The notes under the pieces were generated by a model. That model had not been told where the DNA came from, did no database searches, and saw only the letters and a program-made list of their open reading frames with translations. A stretch of DNA of 64,000 nucleotides from Anodontia alba (lineage: Eukaryota; Mollusca; Bivalvia; Lucinida; Lucinidae): the NCBI GenBank assembly GCA_964016985.1, contig OZ024826.1, positions 57,411,735-57,475,734 on the forward strand, given 5' to 3'. The translations under genes and the position numbers were made by a program. Of the stretch, positions 44,601 to 59,600 are shown in pieces. Every line of letters starts with the position of its first letter. Positions within the stretch are counted from its first letter, which is position 1.

Positions 44601-47600
44601 ACATTAAAATAAAGGCCTGGATACCTGAATGTCTACATGCCCCTTGGTCATTTGCTATAGTTGATTGTAACTTTGACAGGCAAGCTATGATGTCACATCT
44701 CTTCAGTTCAGTTTTCAGATTTTTAACACTACCAGGCAACTGAGGCACATAGAGGCAGCGCCGTCACATTTCTTTGTTTCCAATTTTAAAAATATAAACT
44801 TTTTTCAGATTTAAATTTTTTGGTCATTTACCTTTATAAGCTAAAGGACAGAATTATTGATCTTTTTTTTGTTTTATACTGCTCAGGCAGAAATATTTAT
44901 GGTGAATTTTTTTTTTTTTTTTTTTTTTTTGCTATATTTGCAATACAATAACAGAAATTGAAAAAAAAAAGCATCAATGGAATTCCAAACAGTAGAAATT
45001 CCTGCCGAGATAAGCAGTGGTAATTAAGGAGGTTTGATGGAATAAATCCTATAATTTCTAGTGATAGTTGTGTTGCTCTAAGATAGGATGTTGATTATTT
45101 TTTCTCTCATTCAAAAACTACTTATATCTTCTGTATTTATCTGCAAAAAAGCATGTTGTGGGTACTCATTAGGAGTGCTTCACTATTAAAGGTGCTTCTA
45201 ATGAGTACCCTTAATGTTTTCAGTGAGAAATAAGAAAAAAATATTTATCTGGGCCCAGCTGTTCAAAACTAAGGATGTTGTTAGTTAACGTATTGTTAAA
45301 TCTTTGATCAGTAAATATGGCATATATGCTACTATTTTTGCTGAAAAAAATGTGAGTAGCTTTTGCATTTGCAAAAGCTACTCACATTTTATCAGCAAAA
45401 ATATCTGTGCATTAGATATTGTACTTACTAGAACAGTTACCATTTGGACCACTAATGAGCTTGTTAAGCTAACGATGCTTTGAACAACTGAGCCCTGGAT
45501 ATCTCAGACCTATGGCTATATGATGGGGTGGAGTAGAGATGTCTGGAAGAAGAGAGGAGAGGTGTTGGTAAAAGAATAAATCAGGGACCTAGGAATGCCT
45601 ATTAGGCTGATAAACTATCACAACAAAATAGCCTCTGACAGTATATTATTGATTTATTTCTTATTATTTTTTCAGACTCACACAGTGGTATTTTACGTGT
45701 ATGGAATGTTTCTAAATCAACTCCTGTGGAGAATATAAAAGTGAAAAAGACTGGCTTTCACACTTTATTAGCTATCTGTGATAACTTCTCAAACTTCAGC
45801 AATAATAAGAGTGTTAATAACAATGTTTCTAGTCCGATATCTTCCACCAGTGTAGCTCAGGCTCCTGTTATGACGACGCTGACAAACTTTGCTCTACCTC
45901 CTGCCCACGTAGTCTGTACCTTTATGGATGGTGGGGTTGGTGTGTATGATCTTGGTAGAAGAAAATGGAATTTTCTCAGGGATCAGGTAAAAATAGTGAA
46001 TTAACAGTAATATATTGGCAGTGCAGAATGAAAATAAGCATTGTTCTAGAATTTTCTTTTTATTTTTGGTTTAAACATATTTTATTTGTATAACTTTTTA
46101 CAAACAAATAAAGAAACAAGACATTCATATAATAACAATGGAATTCAGAAGAAAGTCTTAAGACTTACGTTTTTTTTTTTTTTCGTTTTTTTTTTTCAAG
46201 CATATTTGAAAGTACACCACAACCTCCTTATAACACTATTGCTGGGATCCAAAGCAAAAGTCGTGTTAACTAAACAACCATGTTATGTCCAAACAAAAAT
46301 GTATAGATTATGTAGGAATATAATCTATAGATGTATATTTTTGTTTGAATACAAATCTTTTGGATCAAACTTAAACCATCTTATAATGAACAGTCTTATA
46401 AAGGGGTTCCAGTGTATTGATATTTTTCTTATTTCCCCACAAAACACATTTTTGGTACTTAGTGTGTGTTTAGGGTAGCCCTACCCTACCTAATTTTCCT
46501 GGTGAAACCTAGCAATTTTTTTCATGTTTTTGCAAAAAAAAAAAAAATATTTATGCTTAAACAGTCAGAAAAGGAGGGCTGAGCAACCATTGTAGACCCA
46601 GATCAAACTGCTCCTAAAGGAGCAGTTTGATCAGGGTTACACTGTATGCCATTCTATCAGTACTTTCAGAAACGTTTAAGGATAATCAAACAGACTTGGT
46701 ATAATTTTATGTGAATTATGTGCAAAGTCCAAATATATTTGGTAATTGTGATATTATTCTTCATAAAAAAAAATATAAAAATAAAAAGAATCCCTGCCTA
46801 CCCTAGCTGTTTTTTTTCTAACATGTTACCCTAAACACACATACTTTTTTATTTGGCCTCATAAGAATAGCTTCACTTATAGTCTCTACATTTTTTGAGT
46901 GATTTTATAAATGAACAGTAATGGACCTGATCACACTGTATGGTTAATGCTCCCCACTTAGGATCATAAGGTCCTAGGTTTGAGTCCCACTCAAAGGGGA
47001 ATTAACCTCCTGACTTATGGTGCCTCAGTGTACAGAGCCTTGCGTTATCAGTTTACCATCATCTTGGTATGACTCAAATAATGTTGAAAGGGACAGAAAT
47101 GCCAAATCATCAGAATGCACCTGATGGTATGACCATGTCCTGTAGCTTTTGCTTGCCAGGTTCAAGATTCAATGAGCAAAACTGAAATATTATTGAAATA
47201 ATTATTCTTTTGGCACTAAGTTTTAGACAAGAATTTGCCTGTAAATTTTTTAACAAAATTTTGTGTAGATAATTTGTGGTAAGTGTCTTAAAATTTCATA
47301 CGTTTAAGTTTTTGTAAAAATGGCATATGTAAACAGTACAGATCCAGATCAGAAGGAATGGTCTGATCAGGGTATATACTATTTGTTATTCCACTGAGTA
47401 TTTTAAGATAGAACTGCATAAAAAATGAATTTTTAAACAAAAAATATGGAATAATGTGTTTGAAATTTTAGGACAAATACCATAATAAATGAAATTCTAA
47501 GATTGAATGTCAAAATGTAAACAGCTTAGATCCTGTTGAAATGGCTTATTTTTGCAAAAGCTGCATTTTACCAAGTTTAGCGCCAAAGTACTTAATCTCC

Positions 47601-50600
47601 ATTTGTCTGTTTGTTTTTTTAGGGTCATGTTGAAACGATCTTTGACTGTAGATTTCATCCTGTTAACAGTGATATGCTAGCTACAGCCAGCTTTGATGGA
47701 ACCATCAAATTATGGGATATAAATACTCTCACATGTGTAGGTACATTTAAATAGTGGGTGAAAAGGATTCTTACGTATGCAGAATTTTGCCGGCCTTGGT
47801 GGCTCATTGGATGTGCGTCTGACTGGTGATCAGGAGGATGCAGTTTCGACCCCCGCCGGGTCGGCAACATTCTTTCGTGAAGATTGATCATGACATATTT
47901 TCTACTGTCTTTCTCTCCTTTCCGCTGATTCAAGAAGGGCAGTTGTCAGTTTCTGGTGAAAGAATGTACAAAATACTGGTTAACCGCTTAGAGGACTAGG
48001 CCTGCCCAGTGTGGTTAGGTAAACTGACTGTGCTCAGCATGACCCCATTGGGTTGACTGGGCTGTTAAACCTCAACACAAACAAACAATTTGCAGAATTT
48101 CAGTGCACAGCTATAGTCAAGATAAACTGCTTTTTCAGCCAAAAAGCATTGATATTTTCTCATTTTGCCATGAAACCATATGTTGTGGGTACTCTAAATA
48201 TTGAAAGTGCTGTTCTCAGGCATTCTAATGGGTGCAACAACATTTGTTTTCAACATGTTAAAAACAACAAAAATCAAAGCATCTAGTTCCCTATTCTCTA
48301 GTGAGGTGATCACAGTGTCAGACAGAACTCACCAAACACAGCAAGACAATGAACAGGACAAAACAGGCATAATGCCCCACAATGAGCACCCACACAAAGA
48401 TAAAACAACTCCACTGATCTTGGCCTCCATTTTTAATTTATCATAATATCTCTAAGTATTGGGACGGATAGGCATTTGCAAACAGTATAGACCCAGATCA
48501 GACGCTGCAGAATGTGGCTTCTGATCAGGGTCCGCACTATTTGCCATACATACAACATCATTTTAGACATATCAAGAAGTAGTAAAACGGATTATTTCAA
48601 ATTTAACGAGAAGTATGGTAAGTAGGTCAGGTGTCCCAATACTTAGGGTTATTATGGTATGAGCTAGCGCATGACAAAACAAAATGGCATGCACACAGCG
48701 AAAACTCAGATCAGCCTGGACATTTACCAGTCTGATCAGAGTACATGTATTTGCTGTCTGCACAAAGAAAGCTTGGATCCTTAGCTATACATTGAGTGCA
48801 CAGCAAAGACTCTGCCCAGTCTGGTCTAGACTAGACCGATGCCTAGGCTGATCTGAGTCTTTGTTGGGTGCCATTTTGTAGGTTTTGTCTTAGTCTGGCT
48901 CATATGTCAACCTCTTTTGCTTGATGTAGATAATGGTTTAACCCTTGTCCTGCTGAATAAATTAAGATGCCACGCCCTTTTCAAATTTTGGGCCAATCAA
49001 ATTACTTGATCCAGATTGCTGATATAAATTCACATACTGAATGGCAAACAGTGTAGATCCAGATCAGTTGGCTTCTTAGAAGCCAACTGATCTGGATCTA
49101 CATTGTTTGCAGACAGGGTATATCTGGGTTCAGCAGGACAAGGGTTAATTTTGTAGTGAAGTTCTAATAACTGGAACAGCAAGGAATCCATGAAAATCAT
49201 TCTGACTTTTGATTTCTGTTATCAAGATGAAATGACAAGCAGGCACACAAAGGGAGTTCGTCGACCTGGACTTTTGATCATTAAATATTTTCTACAGTCA
49301 TTCTCTTCCTTCCGCTGAGCCTGATTCAAGAAGGGCAGTTATCAATTTCTGGAGAAAGAATGTGCACAAGTACTGGTTAAGTGCCTAGAGGACTGAGCCT
49401 GCCCAGGAAAACTTGTGGTTAGTAACTGAATCCGCTTGACATGACCCTAATGGGTTGATTGGGCCATAAAACCTGAACACAAACTTTTATAGTTTTAGTC
49501 TGTGAAGTTCAACTGTATATTACTTTATATGAATTTTCATAGCTCCAGCTAAGAGGATATTGGTGTAACATTTTTCTTAATTCCCTTGCAAGACATATGT
49601 TGTGGGTACTCATTGGAAGCTCCTCTCTGATGTGCTTCTAATGAGTACCCACAACATATGTTTTTGGGGAGAAAAAAGAAAAAAATCAGTACTTTTCTGT
49701 TGAAACAGTGTCTTATCTGGGGCCATAAATTATTACGTATTAGAACATTTACTGTGATATTTGAGCCCAAAACCTGAGAAATCAGACTTTTTGACATCTT
49801 CACCCAGCAAAAGATAAGCCTGTGTATCTACATAGTCTGATCGGTCTTTGCTGGGAAAAGATCTGGCACTTATTTAGACGGGCAGTGAAGATTGATCAGA
49901 CTGTGTTGATGTGCAGGCTGATTTGAATCTGAGTCTTTGACTAGTCAAGGGTGCATGTATCAAACAGTGAATTTTCTCATGTTGTGAGTGTGACATTTTA
50001 TTTTATTTCCTGTATTTCTGTTAGGTCAGCAGTTCTCCAGGCAATGAAGGCATTATATATTCAGTATCCTGGGCCCCAGCTGATCTCAACTGTATTGTTG
50101 CTGGAACATCCAAACTTGGCATCTTCATATGGGATGTAGATAAAGGGAGAGTGATAAAGAGATTTAATGAGGTATGCTATTAAAGTAATGTTTATAGCTC
50201 TAGACATTAAATGTAACCAAAAAGTATTGATATTTTTCTTATTTGTGCATGAAAATGTCCAATCTGGGTACTCATCAGAAGTAACTTACCTAGACATATC
50301 TAACAAGTACCCTTAGTATCGGGATCAAACATGGTTTTTCATGCATTAACATTCACCAGGTCCCGTGGGAGGTGTTGAAAACCGAGGCCGAAAGCCACGG
50401 TTTTCAATACCTCCCAAGGGACCTGGCGAATGTTAATGCATTAGAAAACCATGTTCGATTGCTATTATTGCATAAAAACTGAAAACATTTGCTACATTTT
50501 GCGTTTTTTCTTGCACTATTTTGTCTCGCAAAGGCCATTTTCACGGACTATGCTCGTTCTAAGGCAGGGCAGTACACATCTGGTGATGGCAGCAATTCTG

Positions 50601-53600
50601 TGGCCCCAGTACAAGCATATTGAAAGTTGCATAGCCATGTATTAACAGCGCGTGAATTGCCTTGTTAATACACGGCTTTTCACCGGTCAATGCACGGCTG
50701 TTAATAACGTGCAGCACTGCTTTTTATTGCAATAATATATGTTTTTGTGGAAAAATAAGATAAATCCAGAGCTATTAGCCAGTCATTGTCTTTATGTGTG
50801 AGAAAGTGCACAGAAAAGTTTGTTAGACACTCAGTTTTGAAGTGTAAAACCTTAGAACCCTTCAAGATTCAAAAGGTCACAAAAGCAACAACAAAGGAAG
50901 AGCAAACCGATAGAAGAGCAAGTACATGCTTTTCCGACAGACTGTCCTTGTAAATGTTTTAACTAACCTGTACAGAAGTTTTGGAGCTATTGTTGTCGTC
51001 TTTGTGTTCTACAAATGGTTTGACATCATCTTGCTGCTACAGCAGAATTAAGGACAAGGTCACGGTAACAGACTCAGAAATTTCATTAACCCTTGTCATG
51101 CTGAATAAGATGCCACACCCACTTCTGATTGTCAGCCAGTCAGATTACTTGATCCAAATTGTTGATATAAATTCACATACTAAATGACAAACAGTGCAGA
51201 TCCAGATCTGTTTGCTTTTTCAGAAGCCAACTGATCTGGATCTACACTGTTCATAAAGGCATGGCATATCCGGGTTCAACAGGACTAGCATAAACATTCC
51301 CATCAAAGTTTTGGTTTAAACATTTTTATTCAGAACTATTATTGAACATCAAATATTGTAAGCAATGAAATCATGATTACAATGAAAGCATACAAGCTCA
51401 TATACCGGTAGGTCTTTTCCATTCAAAATCAACATTATAAGTTTACTGGTATAGGGAGTTTTGAAGTTAGTATGCTTTACTTATTTTTGTGAAGGTCTTC
51501 ATTTGAAATTTTGGCATGTGGTTAGCATTGCTACTGGATGGATACAGTTATTTTGATATCACTTTCCCATCACCCCTCTGCCTCCTTCCAGCCTCCCACC
51601 CTGCACCCCCAACACTTTTAAAAGGTGAACTGTACTGTTTTGTTGTAGTCTGTTCATTCATCAGTTAGCAGTTGACAAGTCCCAAGGCAAGGGCATCTAT
51701 GGACTCAAGAGACATTTTTAGTTAGAGGTGATTTGAAAGAAAGCCTTGTTTTGTTTTCCTTACAATGTTAATAGCGAAAAATAAAGCTTATTTGCTATCT
51801 CTTAATTATGCCTAGAAATTGCTACATGTTAAGTTATATATTACAGCATGGTAGACATTCTGTGTACAATGTTTCTTGGAATCAGAAAGACTCAAGAAGA
51901 ATCTTGTCATGTGGAGCTGATGGATACTGGTAAGATTACCATATTTATCCTAAGTATTTGGACAGACAGGCCTGAGCAAACAGTGTGGACCAAGATCGGA
52001 TGCCGCAGAATGCGGCATCTGATCTGGGTCTACACTATTTGCCACTCATTCAGCAGTTTTTGGACACATAGGTAGTCATATTGACATTGGAATTTAGGAC
52101 AAGTATGGTAAGGAATTATGGTATCCCTATCTGTAGGATAAATATGGTATATGGGCTTGAATGTAAGAAGATTGTCATTATACAAACAGCAAAGGTCAGA
52201 TCAGTGATTTGCTATTCATCCATACATTCTTCAGTGAATGGATACACTTTCAGGGGAGGTAACTAAATCAAAACTGATTTTGTCTGCTAAGAAAGGGTCT
52301 GCTCTTAAAGGAAAGAATTTGTTTCCCTTCACATTTGCTCCCCTTGAAGGGGAGCTAATTTTTTCTTGTTAGAGTAAATCCTTTTTCAGAAGGGGATGAT
52401 GTGCAGAAAAGCAAACAGGAAATCACAAAAATGTTTCCCTTGTGAAAGATGACAGAAAAAACTACCAAGTATATCTACTGCCTTTGAGCAGGCAATAAAA
52501 TGCTTTAATCAGGCTGCATGAATGCACATTGTTAATCTGGGTCTTCTTTGCCTTCATACATATTTTAGGCCCTTTTCTCATGTTGCTCAATGTATTTATA
52601 GGATGAACAAAGTTTCAAAACTTACTGTGATGTATTTTAATGTGGCACAGGATTACGTAAACTCACTCTGTGCCATAGAATTTCTAACTTTAGATAACAT
52701 TCTATAGCTGCCTTCTGCAGTTTCATGATTGACTTTACCCTACCATACACAACATTTGATACGCTCTTCAGACCTTCTCAGTAGCACTGGTTTATATGCT
52801 GGTAATCCACTGTCTCCTATCTTCTTGCTGAAGTAAATTGTTCATTTATTAAAATGTGTTAATTATTTGGGCAAAAGGCAGTAAAGGTTTTAATTTTTAG
52901 GCAAAAGCCATTAAAGGTTTGAAAAACAGCAATCATCACTAATTGGTTACTTTGACCAATGAACTATGGGTGGCTGTGTATTACTGTCTTACAGTTAGGT
53001 ATAAATAATAGATGGTTAATTGTTTACATGAAAATAACAGTTCTATGAATAAGACCATCCCCCCTAATAAGACCATCTCAGATGTCAAAAAGGTGGTCTT
53101 GCAAGTGGAGTTTTATTGTATATTCTTCAGTATCCAAGGAATCTGTTAGCACACAGGATAGGCATTTATCAGACTGCCTATAAGTACAGGCACATCAGAG
53201 TTTTTTTTTCTGCCACATACATACAAATGTGACTTTCTCGTATTTTTCAGCATTATACGTCTGGTTGATGGGGAACTTGTGCACAGATACAGACATCCTG
53301 GTGCTGTCTATGGTGGGGACTGGAGCCCTCATAATAAGTAAGATTTGAGTCCTTCCATACAGGTGTAGACCTTCTGGCATATACTGCCGGCACAGAACAA
53401 GATCAGCTTGCACATCTGAGCAGGCTGAACTGCATCTAAGCTGTTCACAAATATAGAGTTTAAAGGCTCCATATTCCTCAAAAGTAGACATTTTATTATC
53501 CAAGAAAGGTTTAATAAATTGATATATTGGTATTAATGCGACCATAAAATGTGGCACCTGACAGCCTGTAAAATTTCAGTTAATAGTGTTTCGTTCTTGA

Positions 53601-56600
53601 AAAGTGATTTTTTTATTGTATCTCTGAACTAATGTTGCCAACATTAATTCAGAGATATGATAAAAAAATCATTTCATGTTTTATCCAGTTCAAAAAAGAA
53701 AGACTAACTGAAGTTTTACAGGCTGTCAGATGTCCCATTTTTATGATTGTATTAATACTCTATATCACTTTATTAAACCTTTCTAGGATAAAAAATATGT
53801 CAATTTTTGAGGAATATGGAGCCTTTAAGGGACTTGATAAACTCGGTAAATTTTCTGCCTTTTTTCCAAGGTTGACAATTTTTTGACTTTCTGTTTGCAC
53901 TCCTATACATCAAGCCCCTTCTCAAAAAGGGTCTACTCTAAAAGGAAAGAATTTGCTCCCCTAAGGAGCAAATTCTTTCCTTTTAGAGTTGATCATTTTT
54001 TCAGGAGAAAGGCAAAACAAATTTTCCCATGAAAGTAAATCAGTTATCTTTAAGGACCATATTTATGTTGGCAGTCAGTGGAGACTGATCTGATGGATAT
54101 GGTTTGCCTATGTATTAGGTAATTTTCATATGGAAAGGCTCATTTCAAAGCACTAAGCAGGATTGTAACTGATGACACTGACAATCCAGATCAGCTTGCA
54201 CATCCGCTCAGTCTGGTCTGTAGTTTCATTCTCTCCTCTTAAGAGCACACTTCGTTTAGCATAAGTACGTTGTGTGTCCCTGACTGCATGAATGTGTGGG
54301 CTTTTGCTCCCTTACATGATCTCAAACTGTGCTGTGTTAATTTATTATCCTGTCCTATATTGCATGGTCTTAGGAATAGGTCATGGTCTAATGACTTTGT
54401 GACTTTTACCTCAACCGTAGCATTTAGCTTACCTCAACCCTAGCCTTTAACTGCATTTCTGACTATGACGAACTTAACCACCTGCAATCATTTTACCTGG
54501 TACGTGCTTTCTCCCTAACATGGACTCAGACACTCCAGTGCCATTTTATGATCTTGTCCTGTATTTCATTGTCTAATGACTTTATCATATTTACCTCAAC
54601 CCACTGTTTAGCTCCATTTTTGACTAACTGTACCACCTACAATTGTCAAACTTAGCATACACTTCCTCCTTCCTAATGGGTACTCAAACATGGCAGTATC
54701 ATTTTTATGATCCTGCCATATATCATGGTCTACTGACTATGTCAGTTTTTATATCAACTCTAGCACTTTTCTCCTCTTCTGTTTAACCATATGACCCACA
54801 ACCTGTACAGTCATACACCTTCTCCCTAACAGAGACTCAAATACTGTAGTATAATTTTGCAGTGTGACCTACATTTTAAGGTCCAGTGACTTTGTCATTT
54901 GATATATTATTTGTAGTGTTTAGCTCTATCATTATACTGACAGGGACTGGCAGGTGTGACACTTCCTTCTGGAGAATTTCTTTACCATACAAGATCAGGG
55001 TTCATACATGTCAGGGAAATGTCAGGGAAATTTATTTTTTTCAAGGTCAGGGAATTCTGTGCTGTGTCAGGGAAAAATGAAATTTTGCAAAAACCTCAGG
55101 GAAATGTCAGGGAATTTTACATTTTGGCCTGATGAAGCTAGAATGTTTGGTCCCCGATATGTTTTTCTTGCTAAATTCATAAAATTTCCGGCTCTGATAT
55201 TGTCATGGAAATTTGACTTTACGTCAAGGAAAAGTCAGGGAATTTTGGTCAATTCTAAATGTATGAACCCTAAAGATAACATAAGATAACTTGGCCTTCT
55301 TAAATTTATCTTTTGTTAATTATTTTGAGCTTGCACATGAAAAAGGGACCTTATGGTTGTCCAATTTGTGGTTCTTCAAATGCATACGCAGAGTCCCCAA
55401 ATGGGGCTAGACATGGTCTTTTTGCCTGAAGCTTCCGCAAAGTCACTACTACATTTCTGCTAAAAGCAAAGGCTCTGACAGAACTGTGCTTATGTGCAGG
55501 CTTGTCTGAGCCTTTGCTGATCCCCGATGTTATAAGTACCATTTTATCATGTGCTGTATCATTTATTCTTTCTTCAGAGATATGCTGGCAACAGGCTGTG
55601 ATGATAAGAATGTGAGAGTGTATTATGCTGCAACAAGCAATGATCAACCACTTAAAGTGTTCTCAGGTAAATAGTAGGTGACAAGTAACAATATTTCTAT
55701 TGCACCTGCATTAGCATGAGCAACATAGGCGTAGAAGTTTCTGTCAGTCCCTTTGTTTTGTCTGTTTGTTCATCCGTGTACTTACATCCACCCCTAATGC
55801 CCACGATAGTGACCACCCTAAATGAAGTCAGCCACCCCTAATGTCCATGCTAGTAACCACCCTGAATGAAGTCTACTAACTGTAAAATTTTAGTTAATTT
55901 CACTTCACTGATCACTGAGCTTGTTTTCAAATTTTAGTTAGCAGGTGCAATTTAAACCTCAACAAAGTTCTTTCTATTTTTTTAAAATGATTTTTACATT
56001 GAATTCCAATACTTGAACATATTTTTAGTTCTAAGGTAACAAGCACTTTCCTACATTATTTCCACTGTTATCACCCTGTCTCTAAAAAAGCTTCAGTTAA
56101 GGCATTTTCTGACCAAAAAGTATCAGTATTGATCTTATATCTCCTTGAAAAATATATGTTGTGTGTACATATTAACAGTACCCCAGTGAGGTGTTTCTCT
56201 TGAGTACCTACAACATATGTTTTGATTGAAAAATAAGAAAAAAATCTGTATCTGGATACTACTCTGAGAGCTTTGTTGTACCTATGTTGATTTATCCAGT
56301 GTAAATAATTGCATCAATCGGCTATTATGCCCCCAACTACACAGAAGTTTGGAGGGCATATTGCTTGTCTGTCCATACAAATCTTGTAAGCAAAATATCA
56401 AAGGAACCACTTGAGTAAGGCTCATGAAATTTTGCAAGCAGTTTGGAATCAATTTGTAGATGACCTGATTAAATGGTCGTGAACTTTTATAAATGTTTGA
56501 TCAAATGCCCACTTTTCAGACATATTTTTATAAGCAAAATATGCCAAGAACCCCTAGAGATAGGTTTATGAGGTTTATGAACTTTTGCAGGCAACCAGGG

Positions 56601-59600
56601 ATCATTGTGTAGATGACCTAATTAACTTTTGGTGAAAATTTATAAATATTTGGCTAAATTTCCTTTTCAGACTTAAGCATTTTAATGCTTTTGCAACATT
56701 CTGTCAGAGTTATGGCCCTTTCCAACTCTGGCATTTTGTATGGTCAAGCATTTAGTTGGGGGCATTATGTTTTACAAATGCATTACCAGTTGCAAATGGC
56801 TTTCGGCCATCAGACTTGAAGAAGAATAGAGACCACTCTGAGTTGAACATTTATGCCTGGATTTGTTAATCTTCTTTGAGACTTTCTTCTCAAATGTGGC
56901 TACCTTTGCAGGAAAGAATTTGATTCGTTCCCTTAAAATTGGCCCCGTTTTGAAGGGAGACAAATACTTTCACATGAGAGTTAGATATGCTCAAAGGTTT
57001 ATCAATTCTCATTAAGCTTACTGACTATTGAATTTATAGTTTATACATTAAAGAAAAGTAGATGGATAAATAGTTTTATATAAAACTTATGGAACATAGA
57101 ATTTCATATATATTATGTGTATATTTACATACAGGTCCATTATGTGTATATTAGCACACAGGTCAAACACAGTACAGATTATATCAGATGACAAGCAAAA
57201 ACATGTAAGCCCCTGTCATATACTGTACAAAAATGCCATGAAAATAATGGAATTTGTGAATGTAAATTTTATGCCATGTATAAATATCCTTTTATCTAAT
57301 TTTTGTTTCTTGTAGATTGAAATCATGTATTCTTATTTCCTAACTTTTTGATCCCTGCAGACAAATATACGAGGGATGTTCGAAATGAATTGCTTATTTC
57401 TATCTGGAGACTTCAAATTTCAAGTTAGCCCAAAAGTACTCATTTCATGCCCTCGAAGTACTCCCCGTGGCTAGAAATGCAAAGTTTGAGCCGATGTATC
57501 CACTTCTTGAAGGCGTCACGGTATGCTGATTTGGCACAGTAATAAGGTACTGATGAATGGCAGATCCAAGTACCTGTCGGGACTGGTATTTCTGCCCAGC
57601 AAGGAATGCTTTCAATTTTGGAAACAAAAAGAAATCACATGGGGCAAGGTCTGGGGAATACGGGGGGTGAGGCAAAACAGTTACTTTTTCTTTCTTCAAA
57701 AACGCCATAACTGTTGCAGAGGTATGAGCTGGGGCATTGTCATGTAGAAGACGGACATGTTTAAAACCAGTGGCAGGGCGTCGTTTCTGATAATACTTTT
57801 TCAGTTTCTTCAGTACTACGTCTTTGTATTACTTTCCGGTGATGCTTTTGCCCTTTTTCACTGGCACTTTTATTTCGACTCCTTCACCAGAGAAGAAGAT
57901 TGCATACAAAACCTTCTTTGTACTCAAAGAACGTTTGGCAGTTATTTGGCGTTTGCTGTGTTCAGTGGCCCAGATCATATTGCTAACCTTTCTGACGGGC
58001 TCAAAATAATGGACCCAGGTTTCATCACCTGTGACGACATTCGCAAACTGCTTTTTGTCATATTTTGGAAAAATTTGAAGCAGCTTTTTGGCCACTTTAA
58101 CCCATTGCCTTTTTTGCTCGTCAATCAACAGATGTGGCACCCATATAGCAGAAATCTGTCTGACTTTTAAATGCTTCTTCAAAATAAGGTGAATCGTTGA
58201 TAGAGATATGCCTACCTTTCGTGCAATATCACGAACTGTAAATCTGGCATCTCCTTCAATGATTTCCTTTATTTTGGAAACGATTTCTTTACGAGATGCA
58301 GATTTTGGCCTACCTGATTTCAGTGCATTTTTGATGGACTCTACACCAGACTCAGATTTCTTTTTCCACCGCCGAACTGTGTCATAAGACACACAAGAAG
58401 GTCCAAAAGCAGTAGAAATTTCAGTCATCAGCTTCTTCAAAGAACAACCGAGTTTTGAGCGAGCTTTGATGTAAGCCCGTATTTCATCTTTTTTGTCGAC
58501 GCTTCTACCAACCATTTTTACTGCAGTGGTCAATGAATGCATCTATTCAAGTGGCAAATTTTATGTCTTACACTTAGTCTAACATGTACATTTATACACC
58601 ATTGTGTAGATATTAAATAGCCCTATACAGGTATGTATTGGTTTTTATCGTGCCCCACGTGGATATCGAGCTAGAGGACAATAAGCAATTCATTTTGAAC
58701 ATCCCTTGTAGTTTGCCTTTGCAAACAGTGAAGATTTAAATGAGATGGCTCATAATGAGCCGTCTCATCTAGAGCTCCACTGTAAGCCATTCTGTTGTTG
58801 ATTTTTTACTGAAACCCCTATTTGCAACAATGGATGTGTCCAAAATCAAAACAGTCCATTTCAGAATCTCAGGGGTGAACAGATTAAAAAGAAAACTGCA
58901 CATCTGGATATCTTTTTCATTTGTTTCTTAGGTCATACAGCCAAAGTGTTCCATGTGAAGTGGTCTCCACTTAAAGAAGGGTTAATTTGCAGTGGTTCTG
59001 ATGATGGGTAGGTAGTGTTTGTAACACCCTGTAAGTGAATGTACCATTTGACATTTTAGGCATTTAGAGTTTGCACTTTTAGAATATAAAAGCCTAGCTT
59101 CAGATAGGTATTTTTCATATGTCTCCACCAAAGCATAATTAGCATATGTTGTTATACTCCATAAAACCACCAAGGCAAGGCATTTCAAATGAGGACCCAC
59201 AATATGCCAATTTATGGAGTATACCACAACCTCTTTACAACACTATTGTTGGGGTCTATAGCAAAAAAACAATGTTAGTTATACAACCGTGTTATATCCA
59301 AACAAAAATGTATAGATTATATTGAAAAATGACCATTTATGGTCATTTTTTCAATATAATCTGTACAATTTTGGGTTTCATCTTTGAACCATATTATATC
59401 AAAAACAGTGTCGTAACGAACCGTTTATAAAGAGGTTATAGTGTAATAAGAGAAATGTCATTTTTGGTTGAAGAAAAGCACCTTACGCTGTGTAAAAAAG
59501 AACTCTCTCGGCAGATTGAGGGATATACAGGTTGATCTGGAGCTTTGTTTTCTTATGTTATAATGGATATTACAGTACCTGGTAAGAGGGGGTGGTCGGG

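Noticed and set aside
47737..47741. Alternative exon 5 donor GTAG|GTACAT
   Set aside because: It would shift the frame into exon 6; only TGT|GTAGGT keeps the conserved SPGNEG reading.
55008..55289. 93-residue frame with repeated MSGKCQGN-type phrases
   Set aside because: It is a translation of the TGTCAGGGAAA repeats of MITE M11.
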